NCBI GenBank assembly: GCA_030674185.1
Contig: CM060312.1
Coordinates: forward strand, 68,266,737-68,330,736
Source: Monoplex corrugatus
Lineage: Eukaryota > Mollusca > Gastropoda > Littorinimorpha > Ranellidae
Length of the DNA stretch: 64,000 nucleotides
Direction: 5' to 3'
The notes under the pieces were generated by a model that was given only the letters and a program-made list of their open reading frames with translations, was not told the origin of the DNA and ran no database searches. Each line of letters opens with the position of its first letter. Position 1 is the stretch's first letter. Positions 44,689-56,560 of this stretch are shown piece by piece. A program made the translations under genes and the position numbers.

Positions 44689-46410
44689 ACGTTGTCTTGG
44701 GTTGGGTTGCTGTTGTACACATTGTCTGGGTTGAGTTGCTCTGGTAGACGTTGTCTTGGGTTGGGTTGCTGTTGTACACATTGTCTGGGTTGAGTTGCTG
44801 TGGTAGGCATTGTCTGGGGTTGGGTTGCTGTTGTACACATTGTCTGGGTTGAGTTGCTGTGGTAGGCGTTGTCTGGGGTTGGGTTGTTGTGGTAGACATT
44901 GTCTGGGGCTGGGTTGGTGTCGTAGACATTGTCTGGGATTGGGTTGCTGTGGTAGGCATTGTCTGGGGTTGGGTTGTTGTGGTAGACATTGTCTGGGGCT
45001 GGGTTGCTATGGTAGACATTGTCTGGGGTTGGGTTGCTGTGGTAGACATTGTCTGGGGTTGGGTTGCTGTGGTACACATTGTCTGGGGTTGGGTTGCTGT
45101 TGTAGACATTGTCTGGGGTTGGGTTGCTGTTGTACACATTGTCTGGGGTTGGGTTGCTGTGGTAGACATTGTCTGGGGTTGAGTTGCTGTTGTAGACATT
45201 GTCTGGGGTTGGGTTGCTGTGGTAGACATTGTCTGGGTGGTTCTGTGGTAGACATTGTCTGGGTTGGGTTGCTGTGTAGACATTGGGTTGGTTGCTGTGG
45301 AGACATTGTCTGGGTTGGGTTGTGTGGTAGACATTGTCTGGGCTGTTGCTGTTGTACACATTGTCTGGGGTTGGGTTGTGTGGTAGACATTGTCTGGGGT
45401 TGGGTTTGCTGTGGTACACATTGTCTGGGGTTGGGTTGCTGTTGTACACATTGTCTGGGGTTGGGTTGCTGTGGTAGACATTGTCTGGGGTTGGGTTGCT
45501 GTGGTAGACATTGTCTGGGGTTGAGTTGCTGTTGTAGACATTGTCTGGGTTGGGTTGCTGTGGTAGACATTGTCTGGGGTTGGGTTGCTGTTTGTAGACA
45601 TTGTCTGGGGTTGGTTGCTGTTGTAGACATTGTCTGGGGTTGGGTTGCTGTGGTAGACATTGTCTGGTTGGTTGCTGTTGTAGACATTGGGGTTGGTTGC
45701 TGTGGTAGACATTGTCTGGGGTTGGGTTGCTGTGGTACACATTGTCTGGGGTTGGGTTGCTGTTGTACACATTGTCTGGGGTTGGGTTGCTGTTGTACAC
45801 ATTGTCTGGGTTGGATTGCTGTGGTAGACATTGTCTGGGGTTGGGTTGCTGTGGTAGACATTGTCTGGGGTTGGATTGCTGTGGTAGACATTGTCTGGGG
45901 TTGGGTTGCTGTGGTAGACATTGTCTGGGGTTGAGTTGCTGTTGTAGACATTGTCTGGGGTTGGGTTGCTGTGGTAGACATTGTCTGGGGTTGGTTGCTG
46001 TGGTAGACATTGTCTGGGGTTGGGTTGCTGTTGTAGACATTGGGGTTGGGTTGCTGTGGTAGACATTGTCTGGGGTTGGGTTGCTGTGGTAGACATTGTC
46101 TGGGGTTGGGTTGCTGTTGTACACATTGTCTGGGGTTGGGTTGCTGTGGTAGACATTGTCTGGGGTTGGGTTGCTGTGGTAGGCATTGTCTGGGGTTGGG
46201 TTGCTGTGGTAGACATTGTCTGCGGTTGGGTTGCTATGGTAGACATTGTCTGGGGTTGGGTTGCTGTTGTACGCATTGTCTGGGATTGGGTTGCTGTTGT
46301 AGACATTGTGTGGATTGGGTTGCTGTGATAGACATTGTCTGGGGTTCGGTTGCTGTGGTGGACATTGGGGTTGGGTTGCTGTGGTAGACATTGTCTGGGC
46401 CTGAGTTGTT
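44689..46410. repeat. 30-bp G-rich minisatellite, about 57 copies
   Basis: Unit (plus strand) GTTGCTGTGGTAGACATTGT plus CTGGGGTTGG, period exactly 30 bp in regular parts. The left end shows a 60-bp alternation of two unit types (GTTGTACACATTGT against GTGGTAGACGTTGT). Two zones (about 45234-45400 and 45590-45705) have units shortened by 1-6 bp. The plus strand has runs of 3-4 G twice per unit, so guanine quadruplexes are possible. As the period is divisible by 3, several frames stay open; the longest (minus strand, 44618-46678, 686 codons) repeats the decapeptide TTATQPQTMS. No conserved flanking domain supports a real protein. Confidence 0.95.
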
Positions 46411-46784
46411 TTGGATCTGGGGTTTGGTGTTGGCAGTAACAAAATGGCGAGATAGACAAATACTTGTAAAAGAAACATAATTGTTTTAACAGTTCAAAGA
46501 TCCGTTTCTCATACACTGGGTAGGCGAGGTTTTGGCGAGGTATTCTAGGTAGGAGTGTTTCTTTGTTCCACCTAGCGGCAAGCGTGGCTAGGTATTTCCT
46601 AGGTAAGGCTAGGTAGCAATGAGAGGATCTTGCCGTCGAAATAAGATGGAGTCTGTGCAGGTCGCCTTTGTGTTTCATGTCATTTTGTCTTGTGAAATAA
46701 GCTCCATAGATAGCTAAATCTCTACTTCAGCTTCGTGTCCATTTCATAGTGTGCGTTTCTTTTGCCCTCGCCACTCGCTCTCTC
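46411..46784. other. No gene; left arm of a distant inverted repeat
   Basis: GGCTAGGTATT, GGCTAGGTAGCAATGAGAGG and ATCTTGCCG (about 46586-46638) reappear inverted at 47270-47325. The two arms enclose about 640 bp that include a CT tract. Confidence 0.6.
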
Positions 46785-46834
46785 TCTGTCTCTGTCTCTC
46801 TGTCTATCTGCGTCTGTCTCTGTCTCTCTGTCTG

Positions 46835-46894
<60 letters not shown>
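46785..46894. repeat. (CT)n microsatellite with GTCT interruptions
   Basis: Pure CT at about 46841-46894. Confidence 0.97.
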
Positions 46895-46896
<2 letters not shown>

Positions 46897-47324
46897 CTCT
46901 CCCCACTTGCCGGCTAGCATGCTTGCGTGTAAGAAACGGTCCCGGGTTTATTTGTTTCCACTCCACTTCCGTTTTCATGACGAGAGAGAGAGAGGAGACA
47001 TGGCATCCATCATTGGCGGAAAAAAAATCTTCGGAATAATCCCTGGCTACTGAGGGACATGAAACAGACGAGAGTGACCGGCTTGCCCCGTCGTGTCATT
47101 TAACCCACAGGGGACAGTTTATTTAGACAGCTTGCTTAGCGGAGACCATTTGCCTTAAAACCCTTTGAGTCCCACACGCTGTCCACCGGCATACTGTCAT
47201 CATCAATCATGCCAGCAAAGTAAAAACTTAACAACCTTCGACTCCCTCACCCGATCCACCAGCTTCCGTACTCCGCCGGCAAGATCCTCCCGATGCTACC
47301 TAGCCTGATCTAGCGAATACCTAG
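46895..47324. other. No gene; right arm of the distant inverted repeat
   Basis: 47237-47270 holds GACTCCCTCACCCGATCCAC and CAGCTTCC, the reverse complement of the core of the following 54-bp array. 47280-47325 is the inverted partner of 46586-46638. Confidence 0.6.
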
Positions 47325-47800
47325 CCACCAGCTTCCTACAGGAAGCTGGTGGATTGTGTGAGGGAATCAAAATTTGTTGAGTTTTTCCTTTGCAGGAAGC
47401 TGGCGGATCATGTGAGGGAGTCAAAGTTTTGTAATGGTGATAGTTTTTTATTTTCCTTTGCAGGAAGCTGGTGGATAGTGTGAGGGAGTCAAGGTTTGTT
47501 AAGTTTTTCCTTTGCAGGAAGCTGGTGGATAGTGTGAGGGAGTCAAGGTTTGTTAAGTTTTTCCTTTGCAGGAAGCTGGTGGATAGTGTGAGGGAATCAA
47601 AGTTTGTGAAGTTTTTTCTTTGTAGGAAGCTGATGGATAGTGTGAGGGAGTCAAAGTTTGTGAAGTTTTTCCTTTGCAGGAAGCTGGTGGATAGTGTGAG
47701 GGAGTCAAAGTGTTTTTCCTTTGCAGAATGCTGGTGAATTATATGAGGGAGTCAGAAGGTTAATTTTTTCCAGTTGGTGGATAGAGTGCGGGAGTCAAAG
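47325..47800. repeat. 54-bp minisatellite seeded by a perfect 12-bp foldback
   Basis: CCACCAGCTTCC (47325-47336), loop TACA, GGAAGCTGGTGG (47341-47352) is a perfect inverted repeat. From 47341, about 7 units follow, built on GGAAGCTGGTGGATAGTGTG, AGGGAGTCAA and a TTTGTTAAGTTTTTCCTTTG-like spacer, period 54 bp in the regular part and shorter and more decayed at both ends. One frame reads the 18-residue repeat RKLVDSVRESKFVKFFLC but opens at GTG with no ATG. Confidence 0.9.
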
Positions 47801-48076
47801 GGTTACATCTGCACACTGGGGATGAATGGAAGAAAGATCTGCTCGTTCGGGATGCTTCATAGAAATGGCTTCGTGGAGATGGTTTATCATTTACAGTGAT
47901 CAGTTGTGGTTTTTTTTAATATATATTCTGACTGGGGTGGTTTATAAAACTTTTTGTTATCATTGAACTTCTTTTTGATGCTTTCTTGTCATATACGAAT
48001 CTATTTTGCGTAGAACATCCAAATAAAAACACCATTTCATTCCAGAGAAAGAAAAACAAATTTACAAAATGGATCA

Positions 48077-48231
<155 letters not shown>

Positions 48232-48439
48232 GCATCAATCTACGCTGTTTTGGAAGTTTTTCTGAAAGATGTTTTTGTGTGGTTTTTCAAAGTAAGCAAG
48301 TAAGTGCTTTGTCTTAAAAACCTGCGAGAGAGTTCTATGTTGTCAAGCCAAAAACAGAGTTCTTTCCGCAAAAACCGAGATATGTTTAGGAGAGAAGATG
48401 CTTGAAACCTGAGAGGTTTGGAAGGTCTGTAAGGCTGAA

Positions 48440-48755
48440 GAAGTTCTGGCATATAAAAATTATGTTGGTATGGTACTTAATTTTAGACATTGGAAGTAAA
48501 GTAATGGCAGTGGTATACTCGTTGTGAATATGTTGGCATGATATTTAATTTTATCATTGGAAGTAGAGTATAGCAATGTTTTACTCATTTCTCAATATGT
48601 TGGCATGATATTTGATTTTAGACATTGGAAGTAGAGTATGGCAATGTTATACTCATTTCTCAATATGTTGGCATGGGTATTTAATTTTAGACATTGGAAG
48701 CAGAGTAATGGCAGTAGTATGTTCATTTCTGAATATGTTGGCATGATAATCTGAG
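48440..48755. repeat. About 67-bp tandem repeat, 4-5 copies, diverged
   Basis: Recurring TATGTTGGCATGATATTTAA, TTTTAGACATTGGAAGTAGA and ATACTCATTTCTCAATATG. The last unit overlaps the start of the LINE relic, whose own sequence (TGTTGGCATGATAATCTGAG...CTGGAAGC) resembles the unit, so the array may have arisen from the LINE end. Confidence 0.85.
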
Positions 48756-49007
48756 ACCCTGGAAGCGGAATATGACAATTTTCTGCTCATTTCTTGCTTT
48801 GATTGGAAGCCAATGTAGTTTTAGCAAGAGCGCTTTTGTGCTGCACTGTTTGCTGTCCATTAGCTTAAGTCGAGCTGCACTCTTTTGGATTCGTTGGAGA
48901 TTGGACAGCTTGTCATCAGAAAGCCCAGCTGTGAGAGAGAATGAAAGACACACACGCAGCTTCTTTGTGGCATCAGCAGAAATAATGGCTTGATTTTGCC
49001 TATTCAT
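48723..49007 (-). pseudogene. CR1/L2-type LINE, C-terminal relic
   Basis: Minus-strand frame with AGLSDDKLSNLQRIQKSAAR and LLLKLHWLPIKARNEQKI, the conserved post-RT segment (LQ..QN.AAR, LHWLPV..RI.YK) also readable at 63691-64000. The two copies are clearly different families or old copies. RT itself is absent. Confidence 0.8.
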
Positions 49008-49009
49008 AG

Positions 49010-49755
49010 TAGTTGAAAATAAAGGATTTTGATATAATAGTTAACACGAGCTTTCAGGAACAGAGATTCATCAAGAAGCTCATCAAGATTCCTTCCAGAT
49101 TTGCTGAAGGTTATAGTATAGTACGAGATAACAATTGTCTCTGGGATTGCTTGTTTAGGTTTGATTTTGTATCTGTGGACATGAGTTCTGTTTTCTCTCT
49201 CCCCCCCCCCCCTCCACCCCCCAGTTCATTTTCGGTTGTTTACTTACATCCAGGCAGTTATGTGCTCAGTCGTTTTTTCAGTTCCTCTAACAATGCTTTA
49301 GATGTAATAGAGCCAGCGAAGTGGTTAAATACATATTGAATAGAACATTGCTAGAAAGAACCGTGTGGGACACTATGTTTTTGCTCTGTGCTTTTCAGAT
49401 TTCTGTCTCTTTTTCAGCTCTTTAGTGAAAGCAATGACATGTTGTCAAGTGCTGTTTGTCTTACGTTTATCGATTTACATTTTAGCAAATATTACCTTGA
49501 AGTCAAAGACTGTGTCTGTCCTGAATTCATAGTTTACTTCCAGTATCGTTCAAATAAGCTTCAAATAACACGGTATTTTGTTATTAAAAGCCACTGGACA
49601 TCTTTCATTCTACAGCGTTTTAAATTGTTGCCAAAACTTCGCAACGTGAAGTATGAATGTGCACTCGTTAGCTTAATGTACTCGTGATATTGTCTGCTGG
49701 TCGTAGTGTTTAGTTTTTTATATAAAAACTTGCTGAGTTCGTATATAAAAACTAC
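49010..49755. other. No supported gene
   Basis: A 99-codon frame (49388-49687) and others lack recognisable domains. C-run at 49201-49211. Confidence 0.55.
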
Positions 49756-50165
49756 AACTGAGCGGTTTTAAGTGCAACTGAGGACGGTTTTATAGTTGCA
49801 AACTGTCAACAAAGACAGTTGCCGCCGACGTGTCGTCCTTGGGGGCCTGGAGTGTACTTGTGCTGAGAGCTTTTTTAGACTGGGGAATTTCTTGTGGAGA
49901 ATTGCTTTGAGAGATTTGGCGCGGAAGCCATAGTTTAAAGCTGTATAATAACTCGGAAATCTGTATGCACGTGCTTTTTCTTTGAAAAAGTAAAGTCGTT
50001 ATGTGGGTTCCGGTTTCGTTTTTCTTCTAACCCAGTGGGGCTCTTTTTTGCCTTTTGTGTGCGTTCTGTTGACATTCTCCCATTTCCAGGATGATTTTGT
50101 TAGCAAACAGAACAAAAGCAATAAAATTAAACATTGTTTTCCAACATTAACACACAGATCAACTT
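49756..50165 (+). repeat. Duplication block H, copy 2
   Basis: Partner of 13420-13790. It begins after a small local duplication of TATATAAAAACT (49719, 49741). Confidence 0.65.
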
Positions 50166-50319
50166 ACTATCGGCCGTTGCTTATCTACTTGTATGAAAAC
50201 AAAAGAAAATACTGCAAAAGATTTAAAAGCTGGACAGTGTAGACACAGTACAAATGAATCCGTCAATAAATGTTGATTGTGTGTACGTAAAAATGAATAC
50301 ACAAATTAGAATGCGCACG

Positions 50320-50445
50320 CACGTGTATGTATGTATATGTATGTATATGTACATGTATGTGTATGTTTGTTTGTATGTATGTATGTTTGTAATGTATGTA
50401 TGTATGTATGTGTGTGTTTGTGTATGTGTGTGTGTGTGTAACGTA
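50320..50445. repeat. (TATG)n/(TG)n microsatellite
   Basis: Irregular TATG then TG, ending with AACGTATGTGTGTGCAGAA. Confidence 0.95.
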
Positions 50446-50609
50446 TGTGTGTGCAGAAAAACAAAACAAATACAAACCATTTTTAAAATAACGTAAAAGT
50501 GTGCACGCGTGTGTGTTTGTGTGTTAAGAAACAAAAGTAAGATAAAAAGAACTGTTGATATTTAGATATATGACAACAATAGTTTAAGCTTAAGTATTTT
50601 ACTCCGTAT

Positions 50610-51365
50610 TGGGACATTGACAGTGAATTGTGCACTGTAAAGTATTGGGACATTGACAGTGAATTGTGCACTGTAAAGTATTGGGACATTGACAGTGAAT
50701 TGTGCACTGTAAAGTATTGGGACATTGACAGTGAATTGTGCACTGTAAAGTATTGGGACATTGACAGTGAATTGTGCACTGTAAAGTATGGACATTGACA
50801 GTGATTGTGCACTGTAAAGTATGGACATTGACAGTGAATTGCACTGTAAAGTATTGGGACATTGACAATGAATTGTGCACTGTAAAGTATTGGGACATTG
50901 ACAGTGAATTGTGCACTGTAAAGTATTGGGACATTGACAGTGAATTGTTCACTGTAAAGTATTGGGACATTGACATGAATTGTGCACTGTAAAGTATTGG
51001 GACATTGACAGTGAATTGTGCACCGTAAAGTATTGGGACATTGACAGTGAATTGTGCACTGTAAAGTATTGGGACATTGACAGTGAATTGTGCACTGTAA
51101 AGTATTTGGACATTGACAGTGAATTGTTGCAGTGTATAGTATTGGGACATTGACAGTGAATTGTGCACTGTAAAAGTATTGGGACATTGACAGTGAATTG
51201 TGCACTGTAAATTGTTCACTGTAAAGTATTGGGACATTGACAGTGATTTGTGCACTGTAAATTGTTCACTGTAAAGTATTGGGACATTGACAGTGAATTG
51301 AGCACTGTAAATTGTTCACTGTAAAGTATTGGGACATTGACAGTGATTTGTGCACTGTAAAGCAT
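50610..51365. repeat. 36-bp minisatellite, about 20 copies
   Basis: Unit ATTGGGACATTGACAGTGAA plus TTGTGCACTGTAAAGT. Some units are 1-5 bp shorter (50785-50845). The last three units form a 50-bp higher-order variant with an added TTGTTCACTGTAAA. The minus-strand frame of 240 codons is repeat translation (SLSMSQYFTVHN). Confidence 0.95.
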
Positions 51366-51510
51366 TCAGTGAAATCACCGGACTGACTGATGTGCATCAG
51401 AGACTGAAATGCATACTTCAATGTTTCGTGATAGTGATATCCACAACTGAGAAACTAATCTGTCATTCCCCAAAATACCAAGAGGTAACACACTGCTGGG
51501 ATATGCTATT
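51366..51510 (+). repeat. Duplication block G, copy 2
   Basis: Partner of 20856-21035. The first landmark (AGCATTCAGTGAAATCACCG) directly abuts the last 36-bp unit, suggesting the array grew inside the block. Confidence 0.45.
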
Positions 51511-51599
51511 TTGGTCATAGTGATAAATCAGCTGCAATTGTTTCTGGTGGGTCTAAACATTGACAGCTTGTGGTGGGGGGGGGGGGGGGAGGTAACCTG

Positions 51600-52285
51600 T
51601 CAAAATCTGGAAAGATTGAGTGTATGTGTAATGGTTGCCACTGTTAGGGTAGATCACATGTTGAGTGTACATGTAAGGGTTGCCACTGTTAGGGCAGATC
51701 ACACGTTGAGTGTATGTGTAATGGTTGCCACTGTTAGGCAGATCACACGTTGAGTGTATGTGTAATGGTTGCCACTGTTAGGGCAGATCACACGTTGAGT
51801 GTATGTGTATGGTTGCCACTGTTAGGGCAGATCACACGTTGAGTGTATGTGTAATGATTGCCACTGTTAGGGCAGATCACATGTTGAGTGTAAGTGTAAT
51901 GGTTGCCACTGTTAGGGCAGATCACATGTTGAGTGTAAGTGTAAGGGTTGCCACTGTTAGGGCAGATCACATGTTGAGTGTATGTGTAAGGTTGCCACTG
52001 TTAGGAATCAACGTTGAGGTATGTAATGTCCACTGTTGGCAGATCACATGTTGGTGTAGTGTAATGGTTGCCACTGTTAGGGCAGATCACACGTTGAGTG
52101 TATGTGTAATGGTTGCCACTGTTACAGTGTTAGGGCAGATCTCACGTTGGGTGTATGTGTAATGGTTGCCACAGTTAGGGCAGATCACATGTTGATGTAT
52201 ATGTAAGGGTTGCCACTGTTAGGGCAGATCACACGTTGAGTGTATGTGTAAGGGTTGCCACTGTTAGGGCAGATCACATCATGCA
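51600..52285. repeat. 45-bp minisatellite, about 15 copies
   Basis: Unit GGTTGCCACTGTTAGGGCAG plus ATCACACGTTGAGTGTATGT plus GTAAT, with A/G at the last site and units 51995-52060 degraded by deletions. A poly-G run lies just before it (51575-51589). Confidence 0.95.
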
Positions 52286-53360
52286 GGGCTGAAGAACAAA
52301 TTGAGTAATGAAGTCTGTATACCTCTTTAAGTTTGTCTTCATACTTTATGGTAACACGAGATTAGTTAAGATGGTAAGTTGAATGATGAAGTCTGTATAG
52401 CTCTTTAAGTTTGTCTTCATACTTTACGGTAACACTAGAATAGTTAAGGTGGAAAGTTGAATAATGAAGTCTGATAGCTCTTTGAGCTTGTCTTCATACT
52501 TTATGGTAACACGAGAGTAGTTAAGGTGATAAGTTGAATGATGAAGTATGTATCGATCTTTAAGATTGTCTTCATACTTTATGGTAACACTAGAATAGTT
52601 AAGGTGGTAAGTTGAATAATGAAATCTGTATAGCTCTTTGAGCTTGTCTTCATACTTCATGGTAACACTAGAATAGTTAAGGTGGTAAGTTGAATAATGA
52701 AGTCTGTATAACTCTTTGAGCTTGTCTTCATACTTTATGGTAACACTAGAATAGTTAAGGTGGTAAGTTAAATGATGGAATCTGTATAGCTCTTTAAGCT
52801 TGTCTTCATACTTTATGGCAACACTAGAGTAAGGTGATAAGTTGAATGATGAAGTCTGTGTAATTCTTTGAGCTTGTCTTAATACTTTATGGCAGCACTA
52901 GAGTGCGTAAGGTGTTAAGTTGAATGAAGGTGTCTGTATAACTTTGAATAATGAAGTCTATATAACTCTTTAAGCTTGTCTTCATACTTAAAGCAGTACT
53001 AGAGTAAGTAAGGTGATAAGTTGAATAATGAAGTCTGTATGGCTCTTTAAGATTGTTTTCATATTTTATGGTAATACCAGAGTAAGGTGACAAGTTGAAT
53101 GATGAAGTCTGTATGGCTCTTTAAGATTGTCTTCAGACTTTATGGTAATACAAGAGTAAGTAAGTGATAAGTTGAATAATGAAGTCTGTATGGCTCTTTA
53201 AGATTGTCTTCATATTTTATGGTAACACCAGAGTAAGGTGACAAGTTGAATGATGAAGTCTGTATGGCTCTTTAATATTGTGTTCATATTTTATGGTAAC
53301 ACAAGAGTAAGGTGATAAGTTGAATAATAAAGTCTGTATAGCTCTTTAAACTTGTCGTGC
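52286..53360. repeat. About 78-bp minisatellite, about 14 copies
   Basis: Unit: GTTGAATGATGAAGTCTGTA, TAGCTCTTTAAG, TTGTCTTCATACTTTATGGT, AACACTAGAATAGTTAAGGT, GGTAA. Units at the right are 70-75 bp because AGTTAAG is shortened to AAG. Immediately follows the 45-bp array. Confidence 0.93.
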
Positions 53361-53523
53361 ATACGTATGTTGATCTGTTTGCAGGCGCTTCTGCACAAAA
53401 TTCATTTGTGAATGCAATTTAGTGATTAAATTTCAGACTGACATTTTATGTGTCCTCAGGTTGTTTGTTTTCTCCTCGGGATCCATGATGATAATTCACT
53501 TGCAAACGAGTTATTGAAAAACG

Positions 53524-53525
53524 GT

Positions 53526-53589
<64 letters not shown>

Positions 53590-53712
53590 TGTGTGTGTGT
53601 TGTGTGTGTGTTGTCTGTGTGTGTGTGTGTGTTGTCTGTGTGTGTGTGTCCGTCTGTGTGTGTGTGTGTGTCCGTCTGTGTGTGTGTGTGTTTGTATGTG
53701 TGTGTTTGTATG

Positions 53713-53745
<33 letters not shown>

Positions 53746-53830
53746 GTTGTGTGTGTGTGTAGTGTGTGTGGTGACTATGTCCATGTGTGTGTGTGTGTGT
53801 GTGTTGTGTGTGTGTGTGTGTGTGTGTGTG
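53524..53830. repeat. (TG)n microsatellite with TCCGTC and TTGT interruptions
   Basis: About 300 bp of TG with several slips and two CCGTC variants. Confidence 0.97.
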
Positions 53831-53889
53831 ATGAACACCAAGATAATATACCATTGACACTTAACTAAACAAAAACATCTTGTCTTTCT

Positions 53890-54225
53890 TTAACACTTTG
53901 ACTTCCTACACGATTTTCAATACAGTGGGGTTGAACGATAGGAGGGGGAGGGGGAGTCACATGATTTACGGCTGCTGATTGAGAGTGGGAACGCTTAGTG
54001 TGACACCGCCATTAGCTGAAAGTGCAGCCCAGTGGGGGATGCCCTGTAGGCCGTGCATACTCCTGGGTATGGGTTGTGGATCCACGCAAGCACTTGTAGT
54101 CATCCTCCACGTCCATTTGTCTGCCAGCATGATGGATATGAAAACGCTCGCATAAATCTGCTTTGAGGGAGAGCGGGCGGTGTTTTTTCCTGGGGTTTTC
54201 TTCTTAGGGTTTTGTAAAGTATTTA
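53890..54225 (+). repeat. Duplication block F, copy 2
   Basis: Partner of 21889-22195. In this copy block E follows within about 70 bp, whereas copy 1 has 5.4 kb of later insertions between the two. Confidence 0.65.
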
Positions 54226-54289
54226 TTGTGTGAACTTTCATGTTTGCGATGTATGCAGAAGTACCAGTCTAGAAATGCACACAGGAAGC

Positions 54290-54640
<351 letters not shown>

Positions 54641-55004
54641 GTTTTAATACGCAAACAATTTCTTACACGCCTTGCTCCATGTGCTGTTAACATGTATACA
54701 TAAACCCTGACAGACATAGCAGATCTGATCATCTATCAGTCCACATTTGTCAGTACATTATGTGTGCGAGAACGCGTATATAAACTGTCTCTGTCTGCAG
54801 TTGTCTGTCTTTGTGCCTGTCTGTTTTTCCTGTTTTTCTGTTAGTCTTTACGTCGATCCGTCTGTTGTTCAGCGTATAGGAGTGTTTATTTGTCAGGATT
54901 TACTGTGTAATGATGTCCATGTGTGTATGCATGCATGCGTCTGTAAATGTGTGTGTGTGTGTGTGTGTTGTGAGTGTGCCTGTGTGTGTGTGTGTGCGTG
55001 TGTG

Positions 55005-55037
<33 letters not shown>

Positions 55038-55123
55038 CTGTCTGTCTGTCTGTCACTCCCTGTCTCTGTCTCTCACTCACTCTTTCTCTCTCTTTTCACT
55101 GTGTGGTGCGTGCGTGCGTGTGC

Positions 55124-55154
<31 letters not shown>

Positions 55155-55419
55155 GTATGGTGTGTGTGTGTGTGTGGTGTGTGTGTGTGTGTGTACCAAA
55201 TAGTGTCATACAGTGTTTCAGGCAGGAGTGGAATGAACATGGGTGCAAAACAATCCATCCTGGCAGGGGAACAAGTACTTGACTCTTACATTTGACAACA
55301 CATAGGATTAGAATGTGCACAGAAATTTGCAAGTAATACCGGGAACACCTTGCACTCAGTTCATGTCAGACTCCAGACAATGAAATCGGCTACCTCGGCC
55401 TTTTGCTTCCATGTGTGTA

Positions 55420-55499
<80 letters not shown>

Positions 55500-55689
55500 G
55501 TGTGTGCGTGTGTGTTTCGTGAACCTACCCACTCCATTCATGTTCATCAGCTTTTTATATACACTTTTTAACTCACTTTTTTGATTTACAAAAAACACAT
55601 TAACAAACCATGTTGTAATGAACACTCATGTCAATTTATATGCGCAGGAAAAATATTATTGTTTACATATAATATACAGAACATACATT
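54641..55689. other. No gene; TG microsatellites
   Basis: TG/TCTG tracts at 54945-55055 and 55105-55193, pure TG at 55422-55493. Remaining sequence shows nothing recognisable. Confidence 0.6.
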
Positions 55690-56560
55690 CATCATCATCA
55701 GGTGCCTTGCCACATGGCGTTGGTGATCATGGCCTTCCATCTGTTTCTATCCCTTGTTGCCTCAAGCGCCTCTTCCACCCTCTCTGTCTTCAGCCACTCT
55801 GCAAGTCCGTCCAATATTTTCTCCCTGGGTCTACCTGGTGCTCTCTTTCCCTCCAGCTTTCCTGTTGTGACCAGTGCTTCCAATTCCCCTTTCCTCATAA
55901 AATGGCCTATAAATGTTGCCTGTCTTTTCCTAGTCTTCCTTATGAGCGATCTTCTTGCGTCTGCCTCCATCAAGACTGTCTCGTTTGTTTTCCTTTGCTG
56001 TCCATGGAACTCTCAATATTCTTGTTAGAAACCACATCTCGGCTGCCACACTCTTACTCTGGCTTTGCTTGTTGATTGTTCACGCCTCACAACCGTATAA
56101 CATTATCGGTTCTATATAACATTCAAGAACTCTCTTCCTGATGTTAATTGATAGGCATGTGTTGGTAAGAATGCTTTTCATCTTCTTGAATGCTGTTTTG
56201 GTTTGGCCGATTCTGCCGGCTATTTCTGATGTGCATCTGCCATCTGGTGAAATGATCGTTCCCAGATATTTAAATTTATCAACCTGTCTCAAGGTTGTGC
56301 TGTTTGCTGTTATTTTGCATGAGGGGATTTCATGCTTTTTACTGAACACCATGATTTCAGTCTTCTTGCTGTTTAGTTCCAACCGCTTACCTTTGCTTTC
56401 TATTTCTAGTATATTCACAAGGTTTTTGTAGGTCCCTTTCATTTTCTGCAATTAGCACGGTGTCATCTGCGTATCGAATGTTGTTCATTGTTTTTCCTTC
56501 AACCTTTAATCCAGGGTCTTCTTCTAGGTTTCTCATGATGTTTTCGCAGAATATACATTA
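55690..56560 (-). pseudogene. YADD-type LINE, RT motif C to 3' end
   Basis: Best copy of this family, read on the minus strand. MRNLEEDPGLKVEGKTMNN then IRYADDTVLIAEN (RT motif C); a frameshift; KRLELNSKKTEIMVFSKK; KYLGTIISPDGRCTSEIAGR; VLECYIEPIMLYGCEA; a TGA where Trp is expected; SVAAEMWFLTRILRVPWTAK; a second frameshift; RKTRKRQATFIGHFMRKG; GRPREKILDGLAEWLKTERV; ATRDRNRWKAMITNAMWQGT; stop and GAT tail. The upstream endonuclease and RT motifs A/B are missing. Family resembles RTE- or Tx1-like LINEs; I leave the clade open. Confidence 0.9.

Noticed and set aside
44426..44734. Cys-rich 102-codon frame that might suggest a disulfide-rich peptide
   Set aside because: No signal peptide, no recognisable cysteine framework, and it runs into the minisatellite.
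44689..46410. Interstitial telomeric repeat
   Set aside because: The G-rich words resemble telomere repeats, but the period is 30 bp and no TTAGGG-type 6-bp repetition exists.
44618..46678. 686-codon minus-strand frame with a decapeptide repeat, possible secreted or structural repetitive protein
   Set aside because: All frames of the 30-bp array stay open for the same arithmetical reason, unit indels shift the frame repeatedly, and the N-terminal 100 residues show no signal peptide or domain.
50610..51365. CRISPR-like direct repeats (36-bp units)
   Set aside because: There are no unique spacers; the whole unit repeats. The DNA is eukaryotic. The same holds for the other tandem arrays.
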